DNA of 64,000 nt from Nelumbo lutea (GCA_022828595.1 JAKGHH010000001.1:68816401-68880400); one strand, 5' to 3'. Counted from the stretch's first letter, positions 21,080 to 33,073 are shown. Numbers and translations are program-made. The notes: generated from the letters alone by a model not told the origin.

Positions 21080-22919
21080 AGATTCTTGTAGTTCTCTGTG
21101 TTGTGACCATGATCCCGGTGGAAGTGGCAGTAGATGTTTGGGTTTCTTGTGGCCGGGTCTCCCCTTAGTCTAGGTGGCCATCTGACGGTTGATAGCCATT
21201 AGGATCTCTCCTCTCTTCGCATTAAGGGGGGTGTAGTTAGCTCGCTTTACTGGAGGGGTCCTGAACGCTGACTTGACTTGTAGCCATGTGAGGGGGACTT
21301 ACTTCTTGAATGTGGGGATTTGCTTCTTTTTCTGCTTGGGGACTTACTTTTCTTTCTTTTTTGCTTGCTATTTCTTATTCCTTCGTCTTTTCTCTTCCTC
21401 TTTTCACCCGGAGGATTGTCAATCTTCTGCTTGATTTCCTCTTCGGTGCTGATGAATTGATCAGCTAGCTTGAGGAACTTGGTGATGTTCTTCGGTTTGT
21501 TTGCTATCACGTATCACTTGAACTCTCTGTGGGTGATCCCCTTCTTCGTTGTAGTGAGGTGCACCGTTGGATTAATGTCCAGTATCTACAGGCATGTATC
21601 ATTGAAGCGCTTGATGTAGCTTTTAATAGACTCTCCTTCCTTCTACACTATGTTCAAAAGGCTCTCCTGTAACTTTGGACACTTCTTACTGGTGATGAAG
21701 TGCGCCATGAACATGTCGGTAAACTAAGCCCAACTCTTGATGTGAGGTTCCTATAGTAGGTCTAAACTACTCCTCTGAATGTGGTGGAGAAGGCCACACA
21801 CATGTAGGCTTCGTCAGCCCCGGTGAGGTGCATCTGAGACTGGAAGGCATCCACATGGTCATTAGGGTCGAACGACCCATCATACTTGTCTAGAGCGGGA
21901 ACCTTGAAATCCTTTGGCGTTGAGGTAGCTAGAAGCTCTGGTGATAGGGGGGATGATCGGCTCAACAGAGCAGACATAGTTTTTGTTGCCACCGAGCTTA
22001 CCTCTTCTCTTTCTTTGGTCCGCTCCCTAGCTGGTTGGGCTTTGTTGGTGGACTGTTTCTGGCTGAAGAGCGGTGAGTCTTGCGACACCACCACTGCTGG
22101 TTCTTTGTAGGTTCGACATTGGTGCTACTAGCCTCAGTCTGGTCCGGTGCCTCGACCTTGGCTGTCTCGCGCTCCTGAACACTGTCGCAAGGTGGATTGG
22201 GGTTCCTTCTTCCTGACTCCTCCTTGGTGTGAAGCCTGCGCTGGTCATGGTGAGCGTGGAGGGGGCTTGTCTCGAGTCTGTGCCTTAGGCTCCGACCCAA
22301 TGATCTTCTTTCCGTGACCTATTGTTCTCAAGCTGCGAATGCTGCGGTTGGTTGCTTCTGTCGGGCTGACCAACTTTGGGCCTGTCTCCCAGGTCCCCCC
22401 CTTGAGAGATCGGGGGAGTGTGCTTCTTGTCCATCCTGCCCTAAGGTGAAGTCTGGCTCCTGGGAAGTAGTGGTACCCGCGATGTCCCCTCACCCCGATG
22501 GGGAGATCGGTGGACATCTTGGGCGGATCTGTGCGGGCTCCGATTCTACCCCTGATGTTGAGTGGCGTGTCAAGGTGGAACCGATTGATGACTCAGCTGC
22601 AATGGTGGAAACTATTGCTGATACTACTAGTAGAGGAGGTATTGTTGGAATTGCTGGACCTGTTGCATCTGGATCTGCATCTTCCGCACACACAGAACTA
22701 GGTCGTTGAACTGGGAGTGCCCGACCCCAGGGGGAATCGCAGAGGGCTCTGAGAAGGTGGTGCCCACCTGGGGAGTGGGACACTCACTTGCGAGATGCTC
22801 TGCATTAGAGACAACGATGGGACCCCCAAAACTGTGAGAGGGATGGTAAACTGACCGATACACACCGTGGGACTTTGAGGGAAAGTTGATTGCTGATCTT
22901 GCCCCCTGGTGACGTTCAT
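21080..22919 (-). pseudogene. gag region of element A
   Basis: It probably starts at the ATG at 22917-22919 (MNVTRGQDQQS), matching gag of element B. The capsid-like core (DKYDGSFDPNDHVDAFQSQM) lies at 21830-21900. A basic Lys/Ser/Arg-rich segment (21250-21420) and a zinc knuckle (YCHFHRDHGHNTENY near 21092-21140) follow. The knuckle is of the C-H-H-C type of this lineage, but the last Cys is Tyr here. Several frameshifts and stops are present. Confidence 0.78.
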
Positions 22920-23014
22920 GTCAATACCTTTCTCGGTGTTATTGGAGGAGTCCATTGAGAGTAAGATAGGGGTGGGAATGACCTTTCCATCGAATTCCCA
23001 CAGATGGCACAAAA

Positions 23015-23910
23015 TGATGGAGCACGATTTGGATGCTCCTAGTTGGAGGATGATCTGGATCTTGGTTGGATGGCAAATTGGTCCAGTTTGCAAAATAGTG
23101 AAGTCCAGAGAACCCAGGGTGGCTAACCTGGCGAGATCGCTCCGATGCTTAAGTTAGTATTTTGAGTTAAAAGTTGAATGATAAGTGTACTAGTGAGTCA
23201 ATAATTGTATGTACCTTGATCTTGGAGTTTGAAGTCCTTATATAGCTGGGCTGCCATGGAACTCACGAAACAACTCGGCGAGATCGCTCCGATGCTTAAG
23301 TTAGTATTTTGAGTTAAAAGTTGAATGATAAGTGTACTAGTGAGTCAATAATTGTATGTACCTTGATCTTGGAGTTTGAAGTCCTTATATAGCTGGGCTG
23401 CCATGGAACTCACGAAACAACTCGGCGAGATCGCTCCGATGCTTAAGTTAGTATTTTGAGTTAAAAGTTGAATGATAAGTGTACTAGTGAGTCAATAATT
23501 GTATGTACCTTGATCTTGAAGTTTGAAGTCCTTATATAGCTGGGCTGCCATGGAACTCACGAAACAACTCCGGATCCTCGACCCACGTGGTTAGGATCCG
23601 TCCACTCCAGAAGGGAGATAACATTCTAGCCAATGAGGTCTATCACTATCTTCCGATTTGGGCGGCATGAGGATAAGGCCTTTGGTTTCGTAGTGTGATC
23701 CCGGGGGTTCGGAGTTCGTTGGGAAGTGTCTAGAATCAAACACATGTCACCTCTGTACATGAACCACGAAGTGGCTCTCAGTTCCGAGTTGAATGATCAC
23801 CCGAACTCTCGATCTGCTAACGAAACTCTCCTTGCTGAGTTGTTGTCCTGTTGGCAGGTCACATCCATGTGACCCGTCCCTACTAGGCCAGACCAAATCA
23901 CCCTTTATCA
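23015..23910 (-). repeat. 5' LTR of element A, with an internal triplication
   Basis: 896 bp against 588 bp for its partner. The excess is two additional copies of a 147 bp unit. Otherwise it aligns with 13180-13767. It ends in CTTTATCA at 23910. The primer-site region lies at about 22997-23014 on the minus strand; the tRNA is not identified. Confidence 0.88.
23131..23571 (-). repeat. Three tandem 147 bp units containing the LTR TATA box
   Basis: The units start at 23131, 23278 and 23425, each with GCGAGATCGCTCCGATGC, and end before CCGGATCC. They are nearly identical (the third has CTTGAAG for CTTGGAG). Each unit carries, on the minus strand, CAGCTATATAAGGACTTC, the TATA box of the LTR, and downstream leader sequence. 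The 3' LTR has a single unit. The junction joins CGAAACAACT to CGGCGAGATC. Confidence 0.92.
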
Positions 23911-24572
23911 CATGTAAAAGAAATTAATATCAGAAATAAACATGTTGGTTTGGAAGTAGTGACTTAAGAATAACCTTGAAAGGTGATAAAATAAGGAGAT
24001 ATGTTGTAAGAAAAGGTGATATGTTGTAAATTGAAAGATTTAAAAGATAAAAGGGGTATATCAAAAAGAAAATGTTCTTTCTCTCTTACTTTCTTCTTCC
24101 AGATTTGTTTGAGAACATATTCAATTGAAAGAATGGATTAGATATGAAGGAAACTGAAATATCTGTAAGTGCAGTAATTAATATGGCCAAAAGGCTAAAG
24201 CAATATATGCGGAGTTAAGACAATTTTTTCTTTGATAGTTAAGACGAAGTGGTGGTTACTGTTGAAAATTAAATGCTAAGGTGTGATTGTTGAATACTTT
24301 TAATTGGTCACTGTCTTAAGGACATTGTGCGCACTGCGCACCCGTTTATCAGTATTCAGTAACGGCTGGTAGTATTATGATAAATTGGTAACGGATATCC
24401 TCCTGTGCACAGTGCACACCCATTGTAAATGGTATTCAATCGTCTGAATTTGATTCCGAATTTAAACTCATTTAGGGTGACCCGAATTTTCTCTCTTTAT
24501 AATTGGACCAAATACGGATCATCACTATCCGAACAATGTTAAAATTTTATTGTATCTATTAATAAATATTGT
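23911..24572. other. Non-coding spacer
   Basis: AT-rich sequence with no gene. A pair of GC-richer motifs (GCGCACTGCGCACCC at about 24329 and GTGCACAGTGCACACCC at about 24404) stands about 75 bp apart and may be ends of a small element. This was not resolved. Confidence 0.4.
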
Positions 24573-25130
24573 TTAAGGATCATTTATTAGAATATCCTAT
24601 AGTTATATAGATTTATTTAAACTTATCTTATATTTTGTATTTTATTAAAATACCCTTTATAGTTTGCACCTTGTTTACTTAATCGATCTTTTATTAAGAA
24701 ATATATGGGTTGCCATCTAAAAATAGTAAGTGGAAAATGTTCAAGGGCATGAATCTATAGTTGTTTATTCCAAAAGTATCTCTAAACTGAGTGAAAAATG
24801 TCCAAGGGTATGAATACATGGTTGTTTATTCCAAAAATACTTCTAACATTTTTTTGTATAGAAAACAAAATTTGACCAAATAGAAAAAAATAGTGATTGT
24901 CCATGTTTTTCTAGGGGCAAAAATGAAATTTTAGTTTTTAGGTATTTTGATTAAATTGATTTGAATGGATGTTAGGGTTAAAACTAGCATTTTCTAATGG
25001 AAGATCAATCAAGTAAATTGATTGGAAACTATAGGAAATATTTTAATAAAACACAAACTATAGGGTATATTTTAGTAAATTCATGAAATTATAGGGGTGT
25101 TTTAATAAATGACCGAAATATGTTTTTACT
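24573..25130. mobile_element. Fold-back element, 0.56 kb
   Basis: The left arm (ATCATTTATTAGAATATCC ... TTTATTAAAATACCCT ... TTTACTTAATCGATCTT) matches the reverse complement of the right arm (GTCATTTATTAAAACACCCC ... TTTATTAAAATATTTCC ... TTTACTTGATTGATCTT). The arms are over 100 bp each. It may itself sit inside an older hAT-like element, because the sequence at 25313 read backwards starts TAGGGCTGCCAATGGATC. Confidence 0.55.
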
Positions 25131-25361
25131 AAATTATTATACAATGAAGTTTCAAAGAAGTATATTTCAATTATTAATAGCTTGATAAAGTTTAGTTTAA
25201 GTTACTTGTACTATTCAATATCCAACTACAATTATGAGACGAACCCAACGAATGCAAATAAATCAAATTTGGATATACCCATATCCGAGTCCATTTGATC
25301 CATTGGCAGCCCTAGTTCCCTTTTTCTGATGGGGGTGCAAGAAGGTTATGTGTGGTGATGC

Positions 25362-25640
25362 ATGGTTTTTAAAACCGACCCAGAGGTCAAACCAATCCGG
25401 GGTCTGGTTGTTGGGTCAAAAGATTCAGTTGTTCGAACCGAATGGTTGGTTCATTCTGACAAAAAAATTAAAAATGATCAAAACCATTTGAACGATTAAT
25501 CGTTCGGGTCAGTGGTTTTTGACCAAAATCAACAGTTTTTGGAAAAAAATCCAATTTTAAAGAAAAACGGAACCAGTTATCTGACCAGTTCCCAATTTTC
25601 TGGTCTGACCATCTGATCCGATCCGGTTTTGAAAACCATA
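25362..25640. mobile_element. GGTTTTAAAA-family MITE
   Basis: The left end is ATGGTTTTTAAAACCGACCC. The right end reverse-complemented is ATGGTTTTCAAAACCGGATC. The interior has the GGTCAGTGGTTTTTGACC motif related to the copies at 8640-8865 and 62689-62963. No target duplication is evident. Confidence 0.65.
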
Positions 25641-27252
25641 GGCTAGATGTTGATTATTATTGTAAGGGGTATCAGCTTGCTAAAGGTTTACCAGCAAAAC
25701 CCAAGTACATATAAAAGAAATGTGGAAAAGGAAATGAGGTTGGTTCCACTTCCCTGAGGATTTGGTCAAGCATTTACATTGAAAGGTGTCATTATTCCTA
25801 AAAGAGGTAGATGGAGTAGGATATTACACATTCAACACATTTAACCTGATTCAGGTGTCTCTCATTGTGGATGAATTAATTTTTTCATTGATCTTTCTTA
25901 TTTTTCTGTGCATTTGACAAGAGTGTGAATGCTTGTAATGAAAGATAGTGTAGATGCGGATTCGAAGCGGATTTTCATTTCCATTCAGTTTTGCAGGTGT
26001 TTGCTTTGATTACATTTTTGTATTGAAAACGAAAGTAAGTTTATTTTTCCATCGTTTCTGCATTTAAAACTTTGTACTCAAAGTTGATCAATCATCAATG
26101 TCAAATAAGTTGGTACCAGCCTTGAGATTTGCGTGTGCACCCATTACAATCACAACACCCTTAAATTTATCAATGCAAAATCGAACCGATTTTGCACTCA
26201 AACTCGATCGACTAAAGTTGCATTGTTTTGAAAGATAAATTGACTATATTAAATAACTGAAATATCTATAAAAGTCTCTCTCTCTCATGAGCTTTACCAT
26301 GGAACTCATGAGTTAATATAATGAGTCTTATATTGTCTCATAAAATTCATATTTACTCTTTAATTAATAGGATCATTGTTAAATCTCTCTCTCTCTCTTT
26401 TTCTCTCTTTCTCTCTCTTTCTACATCTCACACCTTCTTTTTTGGTAGTGGCTCTCTCTCACCCACCTTAATAATCAATGTATGCAACATCTCCATTCTC
26501 CATTAAATTCCTCTTTTCCTATTAAATCTCTTTTAATCTCTTTTGATTATTTTTAATAAGGTAGGGAGTAAATTAGATCCATTGGATCAGGTTAGGGGTC
26601 GATTTTAATTATGAACCATTGAACCCTAGCTTGGACCCAAATTAACATCAAAACCCAAATTTGCCCACCCAGTACATGTGGTGAACCAGGCTTCTTCTAT
26701 AAAAGTATAAACTCTAAAGAAACTATTTCTCTTTTCCATCGGTTATTAGGCTTTTCTCTTTTTTTTTTCTTATTAATTTGATGTAATTTTGTTTCATGGA
26801 TTGTTCTGGTTCAACATTAAATTTTAGCAAAAAATGTAGTAAGAAAACACTTAATGTGAGCCTTTTAGGGGTGCAAGTCGGGTGGACTGGGTAGGGTTTA
26901 GGCCTAAAGCCCGAGCCTAGCATAACTCGAACATGAGGTCAAACCTGAACTATTCAGCCCAAGGCCAGTCCACACTAAAATTTGATGCACTCGGGTTATA
27001 AAAGAAAATTATTATTTTTTATTATTTTATATGTAAAAAACTGGAAATATATAAAAACATAAATAAATAAATTTTATTTCATTTTTTTCCTTAAAAATGC
27101 ATTTTAAACATCAACTTATGCATCACATGGGTCACTGCTAGTATTTTTTATATCATAAACAAATGCAACCTAATTGACAAGGCAAAAAGAACTTATAGTT
27201 CATTTCTTTATTAGAAAACACATGAGACTTTACTAACTGGCTAATTGGCACC
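25641..27252. other. Non-coding spacer with CT microsatellite
   Basis: CT-rich simple repeats lie at 26275-26286 and 26382-26420. A sequence starting TAGGGGTGCAAGTCGGGTGG at 26869 looks like one end of another hAT-type repeat; its other end was not found, perhaps because gypsy element B follows. No gene is recognisable. Confidence 0.45.
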
Positions 27253-27887
27253 TGATGTTGCGCAATCTGGCTACTCCCAGTTGGAGGTGATCTAGCTTCC
27301 AGTAGACAACGGACACAGTTAATCTGCAAAAAGCGAATCAGAGAACCCGGGGGTGCTTACCCGACGAGGTCGCTTCGATGCTTAAATCAGTACTTGGTTG
27401 CGAGCTGATAAGAGCTTAGAATGCAAGAGAGCTAGTGAGCAGAGATTACGCGTACGTTTCACCCCCGGGGGGTGGAGCCTTTATATAGTGGATCGGGGAT
27501 AACGCTACTTGCAAATAAGATTTATCGCTTCCGCCCGAATCAGACGGGGGAGATAGTGCTAGCTGTTACGTGCCATGATCTTGTAAGGCGTGGAATCTGG
27601 TGGTGAAATCTTTGGAGTTGCCATTAGTGGTCGGTCAATATTATCTGAGCTAGTGCCCTTGGGATCCGACCTGGTACGAATGCCGAAGTGCCTTGGGACC
27701 GCGATGGTCTTGATGTGATCAGGCCCCAAGGTGAACTTGTCCTGAGGCGGATTTGCCCCGAGGTGGCTTGGTTATCCGAGCTCGATTCATTGTAGACTTG
27801 GTGCATCAAACTGAGTTGTCATCCTGCTGGTTAGGTCGTGTCCACATGTCCCCCTATTATTAGGTCGGGCCAAATCATCCTACATCA
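27253..27887 (-). repeat. 3' LTR of gypsy element B (635 bp)
   Basis: Begins TGATGTTGC and ends TACATCA in plus-strand reading. It aligns with 36879-37579 but lacks about 70 bp present there (around 37110-37185). On the minus strand CACTATATAAAGGC near 27480-27492 is the TATA box. Confidence 0.9.
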
Positions 27888-27905
27888 ATTGCCCCCCACT
27901 CCTCG
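27888..27905 (-). other. Polypurine tract of element B
   Basis: On the minus strand GAGGAGTGGGGGGCAAT ends exactly at the 3' LTR boundary, as expected for the plus-strand primer. Confidence 0.8.
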
Positions 27906-28191
27906 AGCCAGGGGTCCTGACCCGGTGTGGGGAGTTCATGACGAGCCAAGTGGATTTGGTCTGAGGTCTGGGCAGCTAGCCAGATGAATCATGAGTCGGA
28001 CTTGTTCAGCCACCCGGTTCAACCAGGAAAACCCAGGTCGCGTCTGGCCTACGCGTGGACGTCAAACGATCTATAAACTCCGTAGACGTCAAAAAACACG
28101 CTAAACCGATTTTATCCTCGGGGGTCGCACAACCGGTTTTCCTAGGAGTCGTTGGATTGCTTCAATCTCGACCATTAGTTCTCGGACATAG

Positions 28192-28206
28192 CGGCTATAA
28201 ATAGGG
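28192..28206 (+). promoter_or_regulatory. TATA box candidate for the antisense ORF of element B
   Basis: GGCTATAAATAGGGG lies 170 bp upstream of the antisense ATG. The equivalent place in element A (14070-14092) has GGCTTATAAATAGGGGCC, about 170 bp before ATG 14256. The same signal at the same distance in both elements supports a real plus-strand promoter. Confidence 0.65.
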
Positions 28207-28375
28207 GGTCTGTGACTCATTTTTCTCGCCACAAATTCTGTGATTGAGCTCTCCCGAGGTCGCATCAGAGTCTTTCAGCTCGCTCTTCTCTTTGTGTTCT
28301 GAGGTCGTCATTCTTTTCAGTGAGTCTGTGTTTTCCTTCATTTGTTTTTCTTTTGCCTTCTAATCATGTCTAGTT

Positions 28376-30431
28376 CTAGTGTAGATAGGCTTTTAGGTAG
28401 TTCTAGTGAGGTTGAGGGTGTCATGGTGCAACCCGCGACCCCTGCTGGGGAGGTCAGCCCGCCGCTAGGTGACTCCCCTTTTCAATCTTTAGAGAGAGCT
28501 TTTGTGCCCAAAGTTGAGCCATCTCAGCTCGGGGAGACTGACATTCGGGAAGAGGACCCGTCCTCTAGAACGGAGGCCCGGTCTTCTTCCTGGGTTTAGG
28601 ATCCAGATGACTTCGGTCCTTCTACTCTGACCTCGGATAGGTTAATGTACCTAGTAGTTCGCTATTGTCTTCCTGATAGCTTGGTCTTTAGTCTTCCCCT
28701 AGGTCAATATCCTTGGGCTCATGATCACCATGAGCTCGTGGTCTTTGAAGAGCAGCTCGTGGTCGGGTTGTGCTTCCTGCTTCACCTTTTCACCTTTTCA
28801 CCATCGACCAACTACATCCGAACTCTATTCAAAATATAGTTGGTACTATTTCCTTGTTCCACACATACAATCGACCTCTGTCCCTAGATACCTTAGCTCG
28901 ATCTGTGCGATCAAGCAAAATTCTGCTTGTTTGCGTGGGGACGTCAGACAAAGATATTATATTTCACTCCGACATGGGTTCAAAATCCTGTTCAGTTGCC
29001 CGAACAAGGTTCCCGCTTGGAAGAGGAGGTATTTTATTATCCAAAATCCCAAAGAGTGGTTTTTTCCAACTCACTAGACGGTGGCTATCAAGGATCTCGG
29101 GGTGAGCTTAGATGCAGAAACTAGGGAAGTCATCAACTCGTGGAGGGACCTCGGCCTCGAGGTGAAATATTTCTTGGCCGAGGAGAAGCTTGTGCGAGCT
29201 GGTCTGAGCCCTCCCGGCAGGTTTCCACCTTGGTTTTTTTACTTTAAGGTTCTTTTTAGTTCGCCGCTAACCTTTTGCTCTTGCAGTTACCATGCCGGAC
29301 GTCAATGCCAAGGACCTTCTCAAAAGTGTCCAAAGAGGGAAGAAGAGGAGGGCTTCTTAGAAGCCTCACCGGGAGGCCGATCCTTCAGCCCCTGTCTCAT
29401 CCGAAGACCTTGCTGTGGAGCCAATCTCTGCTGAGCTCCCCGAGGAGGAGGTTCGACCTCAACCCCCTGTAGGGGACCTGGATGATGACTAGGAGGAGGA
29501 TGCTTAGCCTCATGAACCGGGAGCACTTCTGCACCCGATCAGGAAAGCGTCCAACCTCACAGGTCGGAGGGCACTTCTGCACCGAGGCCCAAGTCCTCCA
29601 AAGAGAGCATAATGAATCTTCAGCTCGTTATGTGCAAGAGCAGGGATGCCATCTTTCCTGACGAGGTTGTAGAGTGGGCTAACATGTCTACAGCCTTGCT
29701 CGGAAGCCGAGCTGCCGTTTATTGCATGGTGGTAAGTATCTTACTTTACACATTTTTTTTTTGTCAATTTCAAATGTACCTACCTCAGTTTTGTTTGCTA
29801 GGTGAACTCCGCTATCCATTCGTTGATGTGCCAGTCCGAGATCCGTCTGAAGCGGACTTAGGATGCTGAGGAAAAGGCATGACAGCTTCATCGCGAACTG
29901 GACCTAGCTTGGGGCGAGATACTTTGGGCCAAGAATGGAGCTCGAAGTTAGTAGGAGCTGATCTTGGCCTTGATTGAGGAGAGGGAGAAGCAAAAGGAGC
30001 TAATCTCCGCATTGACCGAGGAGAAGGCGAAGCTTCAACGAGAGAATGAGAGTCTCGAAGCGATGATCCAGGACCAGACTAAGATCTTCGAGACTACTAT
30101 CCAAGAGGCGCGAGCTGAAGAAAGAAGCCACACCATCGAACGCTTCAAGGAATCCTCAGAGTTTCAAGCTCTCCAGGTCGAATATAGATCAAGCTCCTAT
30201 CGTTCCTTCTTCAAGCTGTGCAGGTACTTGATGCGACAGAAGTTCCCCGATCTCGATCTCGGAGCCATCGCTATGTCGGGCCTTACTTTCGAGGTGGCAG
30301 AGGTGGAAAACGAAGAGCCCAGATCGTCAGAGGAGGAAAGCGATGGCGAGGTCGAAGAGGCAGGCACCTCGGGTCAAGAGGACGCAGAAGAGCACATGGA
30401 GACCGACCCGACTGACAATCCTCATGAGTGA
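28376..30431 (+). pseudogene. Antisense ORF of element B (putative gypsy-type transposon domain) with introns
   Basis: Starts at ATG 28376 (MSSSSVDRLLGSSSE). A Ser/Pro/acid-rich head leads to a globular part (LPDSLVFSLPLGQYPWAHDH, VFEEQLVVGLCF near 28675-28775; an FLAEEKLVRAGLSPPG block near 29170-29215). Two probable introns have consensus ends: 29221-29286 (CGGCAG/GTTTCC ... CTCTTGCAG) and 29752-29801 (GTAAGT ... TTGCTAG). The C-terminal 155 codons (29967-30431) form an open frame with a long coiled coil (EEREKQKELISALTEEKAK), a FKLCRYLMRQKFPDLDLGAI segment and an acidic tail. Element A has the same structure. Stops (for example near 28597 and 28839) break the middle. It is read from the strand opposite to gag-pol and would need its own promoter; a TATA-like GGCTATAAATAGGGG lies at 28192-28206. 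Confidence 0.75.
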
Positions 30432-31154
30432 ATCTAGCTTTTTCTTCTTTCTGTGTTTTGGATGTACGCCCCGAGGCCACCGAGCTTGGGTTATACCGAA
30501 ATCTTTATACCTACACTCATCTTGTTGATGAAATACAAATTTTTCTGAGAAATCCTTGTGCAAAAATATTCTAAGTGTAAATGACTCCCAATCTGGGCAA
30601 CGAATGTATAGGTTACCCGAATTGTCGAGCTACTGAGCTAGACAACAAGTAAGGATAACCAAAGTAAAAATTTATCTAAGTGTTTGTTACCCCGAATTAT
30701 CTACTTGGACTATTAGTAAGGGAAACTTTACATAGTGAATGCCGAGGTGAGCGACATTGTAGGATATATACCCGACCTGTCCACGCACGGGCTACTCATT
30801 TAAATGTCGGTTGTCCCTAACGAGCCCAACCTGTTGATATATGCCGAAGTGGGCTCAACATCGTAGGGTTCACACCCGAGTTATCCGTGTTTTAGGCCTT
30901 AGAAGTACTTTTCCTATGCCGAAGAGGCGACTTGGACTTATATGCCCATGCCGAGGAGGTGACTGGGACTTATATGCCCATGCCAAGGAGGCCACTGAGG
31001 CTTATATATCCATGCCGAAGAGGCGACTGGGACTAATTTGCCCAAGCCAAAGAGGCGATTGGGACTTATATGATGTCAAGGTCTTTTATCAGCTCGACAC
31101 TTTTAGTCCTTAGACTTCTAGGAGTGACTCGCAGTCCACTCTCCAGTTCGACGA

Positions 31155-32130
31155 TCATAGGTAGTATCGCCTTAAATTGATGACGTTCCATGCTTGAGGT
31201 ACCTGTCTTCCTTCTAAGGTTTCGAGCTTGTACGTACCTTCCCCGAGTACCCACTTTACTCGGTAGGGACCTTCATAGTTTGGTCCAAGCTTACCAACAC
31301 CGGGCTTAGGCACCAAAACTTTCCAAAGGACCAGGTCTCCCACACGAAAGTGCCGCTTCTTGACCTGGGTGTTATAGTATTGAGCCACTCTTTCTGGTAA
31401 ACCGCGGTCCAGATATATGCGAGGTCTCGTACTTCTTCCACTAGGTCGAGGTTGGTACGAAGCTGGTCATCATTCACCTCTTCATCGTATGCTTCCAAGC
31501 GTAATGTGGGCACCTCGATCTCGGCTGGGATTATCGCTTCCGTTCCATAGGTGAGGTTGAAGGGGGTTTCACCCGTGGCGGTCTTCACGGTAGTTCGGTA
31601 GACCCATAATACACTGGGCAGCTCGTCTACCCATAGTCCCTTAGCTCAGGTTAAGCGGGCTTTTAGTCCACGGAGTATAGCTCTGTTCGTGACTTCCACC
31701 TGCCCGTTTTCTTGAGGGTGTGCCACCGAAGTGAAATTCTACTGTATCCTCATCTCGACACACCAATTTTGAAATTTGATATCTTTGAATTGCTTACCGT
31801 TTTCAATGATAAGCACCCGAGGTGGCCCGAAGCGACATACTATACTCCTCCAAAAGAAGTTTTGTACACTTTGTGCTGTAATTGTTGCTAGGGTTTTTGC
31901 CTCCACCCTCATTGTGAAGTAATCTACTGCTACCACTAAGAATTTCCTCTATCCTGTCGCTGGCGGGAATGGTCCAAGGATGTCGATTGCCCACTATGTG
32001 AAGGGCCATATGCTAGTGAGGTACTTCAGGTCGGCATCAGGTTGGTGGTGGATGTTGGCGTGCCTTTGGCATTTATTGCACTTCTTGACAAGCTCAAGTG
32101 CGCCTGCCTTCATCGTGGGCCAGTAGTACC
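31155..32130 (-). pseudogene. Integrase region of element B
   Basis: Minus-strand frames give the zinc-finger region (about 32040-32130), the core start (VAVDYFTMRVEA), the second segment (PRVLIIENGKQFKDIKF, where relatives have a DNG Asp and this copy has Glu), the region ETPFNLTYGTEAIIPAEI, and a clear GPY/F C-terminal module (GKLGPNYEGPYRV). Frames are shifted near 31388 and 31740. No chromodomain follows, in keeping with the Tat lineage. Confidence 0.85.
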
Positions 32131-32380
32131 ACTGTCATAACGTTTTCTGGGCGAGGGCCCTGCACCCCAAGTGTCCGCCTCACAGGCCTTCATGAGTGTC
32201 GCGGAGAGCGAGCTCGGCCTTTGAGGGTTACAAGCAATGCAAGTAGGGGAGCGTGTAGAATCTCCGGTACAACCGTCTGTCTATTATGACATACTTGGCT
32301 GCCTATCGCTCTACCCTTTTGGCTGTGATGCGATCTGCAGAGAGGGTCCCGTGGAGCAGGTAGCTCGCGAGTGGGTCAAA

Positions 32381-33073
32381 CTAACTTGGCTCTGCTTGTG
32401 CAACAGGAGCGACCACTTCTGCCCCCCCGAGAATGCTGGGCCGAGGCAGGTTCTCTATGTACATGGTCCTCATGGTGTTGTCGCTCGTGCTGGCTAACCG
32501 GGACAAGGCATCGGCCTCAGCGTTCTCGAACCTTGGTATCTGCTTGATGGAATATGATTGGAAGCTGCGCAGAACTTCCCTAACCTTGGCTAGATAGGCA
32601 ATCATGGCGGGGTCATGAGCTTCGTAATCGTCGGTAATGGGGTTGACCACGAGGTGGGAGTTGCTACGGATGACAACGTGCTTGGCTTGTACTTCGTTTG
32701 CTAGAGCGAGCCTGACTATCAGTGCTTCGTACTCTGCTTCATTGTTGGATGCTATGAACTCGATCCGAAGTGCGTGCTCCAGCTTCACCCCGCTTGGCCC
32801 GTATTGAATGATGCCAGCTCCGCTTCCTTGCTGATTAGATGAGCCATCTACATGGAGGATCTAGGGCTCCTCGTCCCAGGTTGGCCTTGCTCTAACCGGG
32901 ACTGGTGCCGCACTGGATGAAGCTTCCTCTTTGTGCTCGAGCTTAATCAATTCAGGGACTACGGTGCTGAAGGTGCAGTCTGCAACAAAGTCGGCTAAGG
33001 ATTGGTCCATAATTTCTGTCCGAGGCTCGTACTGGATGTCATACTCGCTGAGTTCGATGGCCCACTTTGTCAA
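32381..33073 (-). pseudogene. RNase H region of element B
   Basis: Frames 33073-32861 and 32788-32381 carry MTKWAIELSEYDIQYEPRT (connection), ADCTF, then NNEAEYEALIVRLALANEV and VVIRSNSHLVVN. In relatives the last motif is SDSQLV; here the catalytic Asp is Asn. PRFENAEADALSRLAS near the end is the usual RNase H to integrase junction. A stop near 32863 splits the frames. Confidence 0.83.

Larger units (their letters stand above)
13180..23910 (-). mobile_element. Tat-like Ty3/gypsy retrotransposon A, decayed
   Basis: A 10.7 kb element on the minus strand: 5' LTR 23015-23910, primer-site region just inside it, gag, protease, RT, RNase H, integrase, an antisense ORF on the plus strand, a polypurine tract and 3' LTR 13180-13767. 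In plus-strand reading the LTRs start TGATG and end CATCA or TATCA. The region after the 5' LTR, read on the minus strand, has CATCTGTGGGAA, as in many Tat-lineage plant elements. All coding regions have stops or frameshifts. The 5 bp flanks (TAACA and CATGT) do not match, so no target duplication is visible. It is closely related to element B (27253-37579). Confidence 0.9.

Noticed and set aside
22314..22709. 131-codon plus-strand ORF in element A
   Set aside because: Reverse reading of the decayed gag region; no antisense domain similarity there.
30841..31113. Repetitive plus-strand ORF with repeated PKRRLGLIC
   Set aside because: It comes from a short tandem repeat (units around CCATGCCGAAGAGGCGACT) between integrase and the antisense ORF; no independent evidence of a protein.
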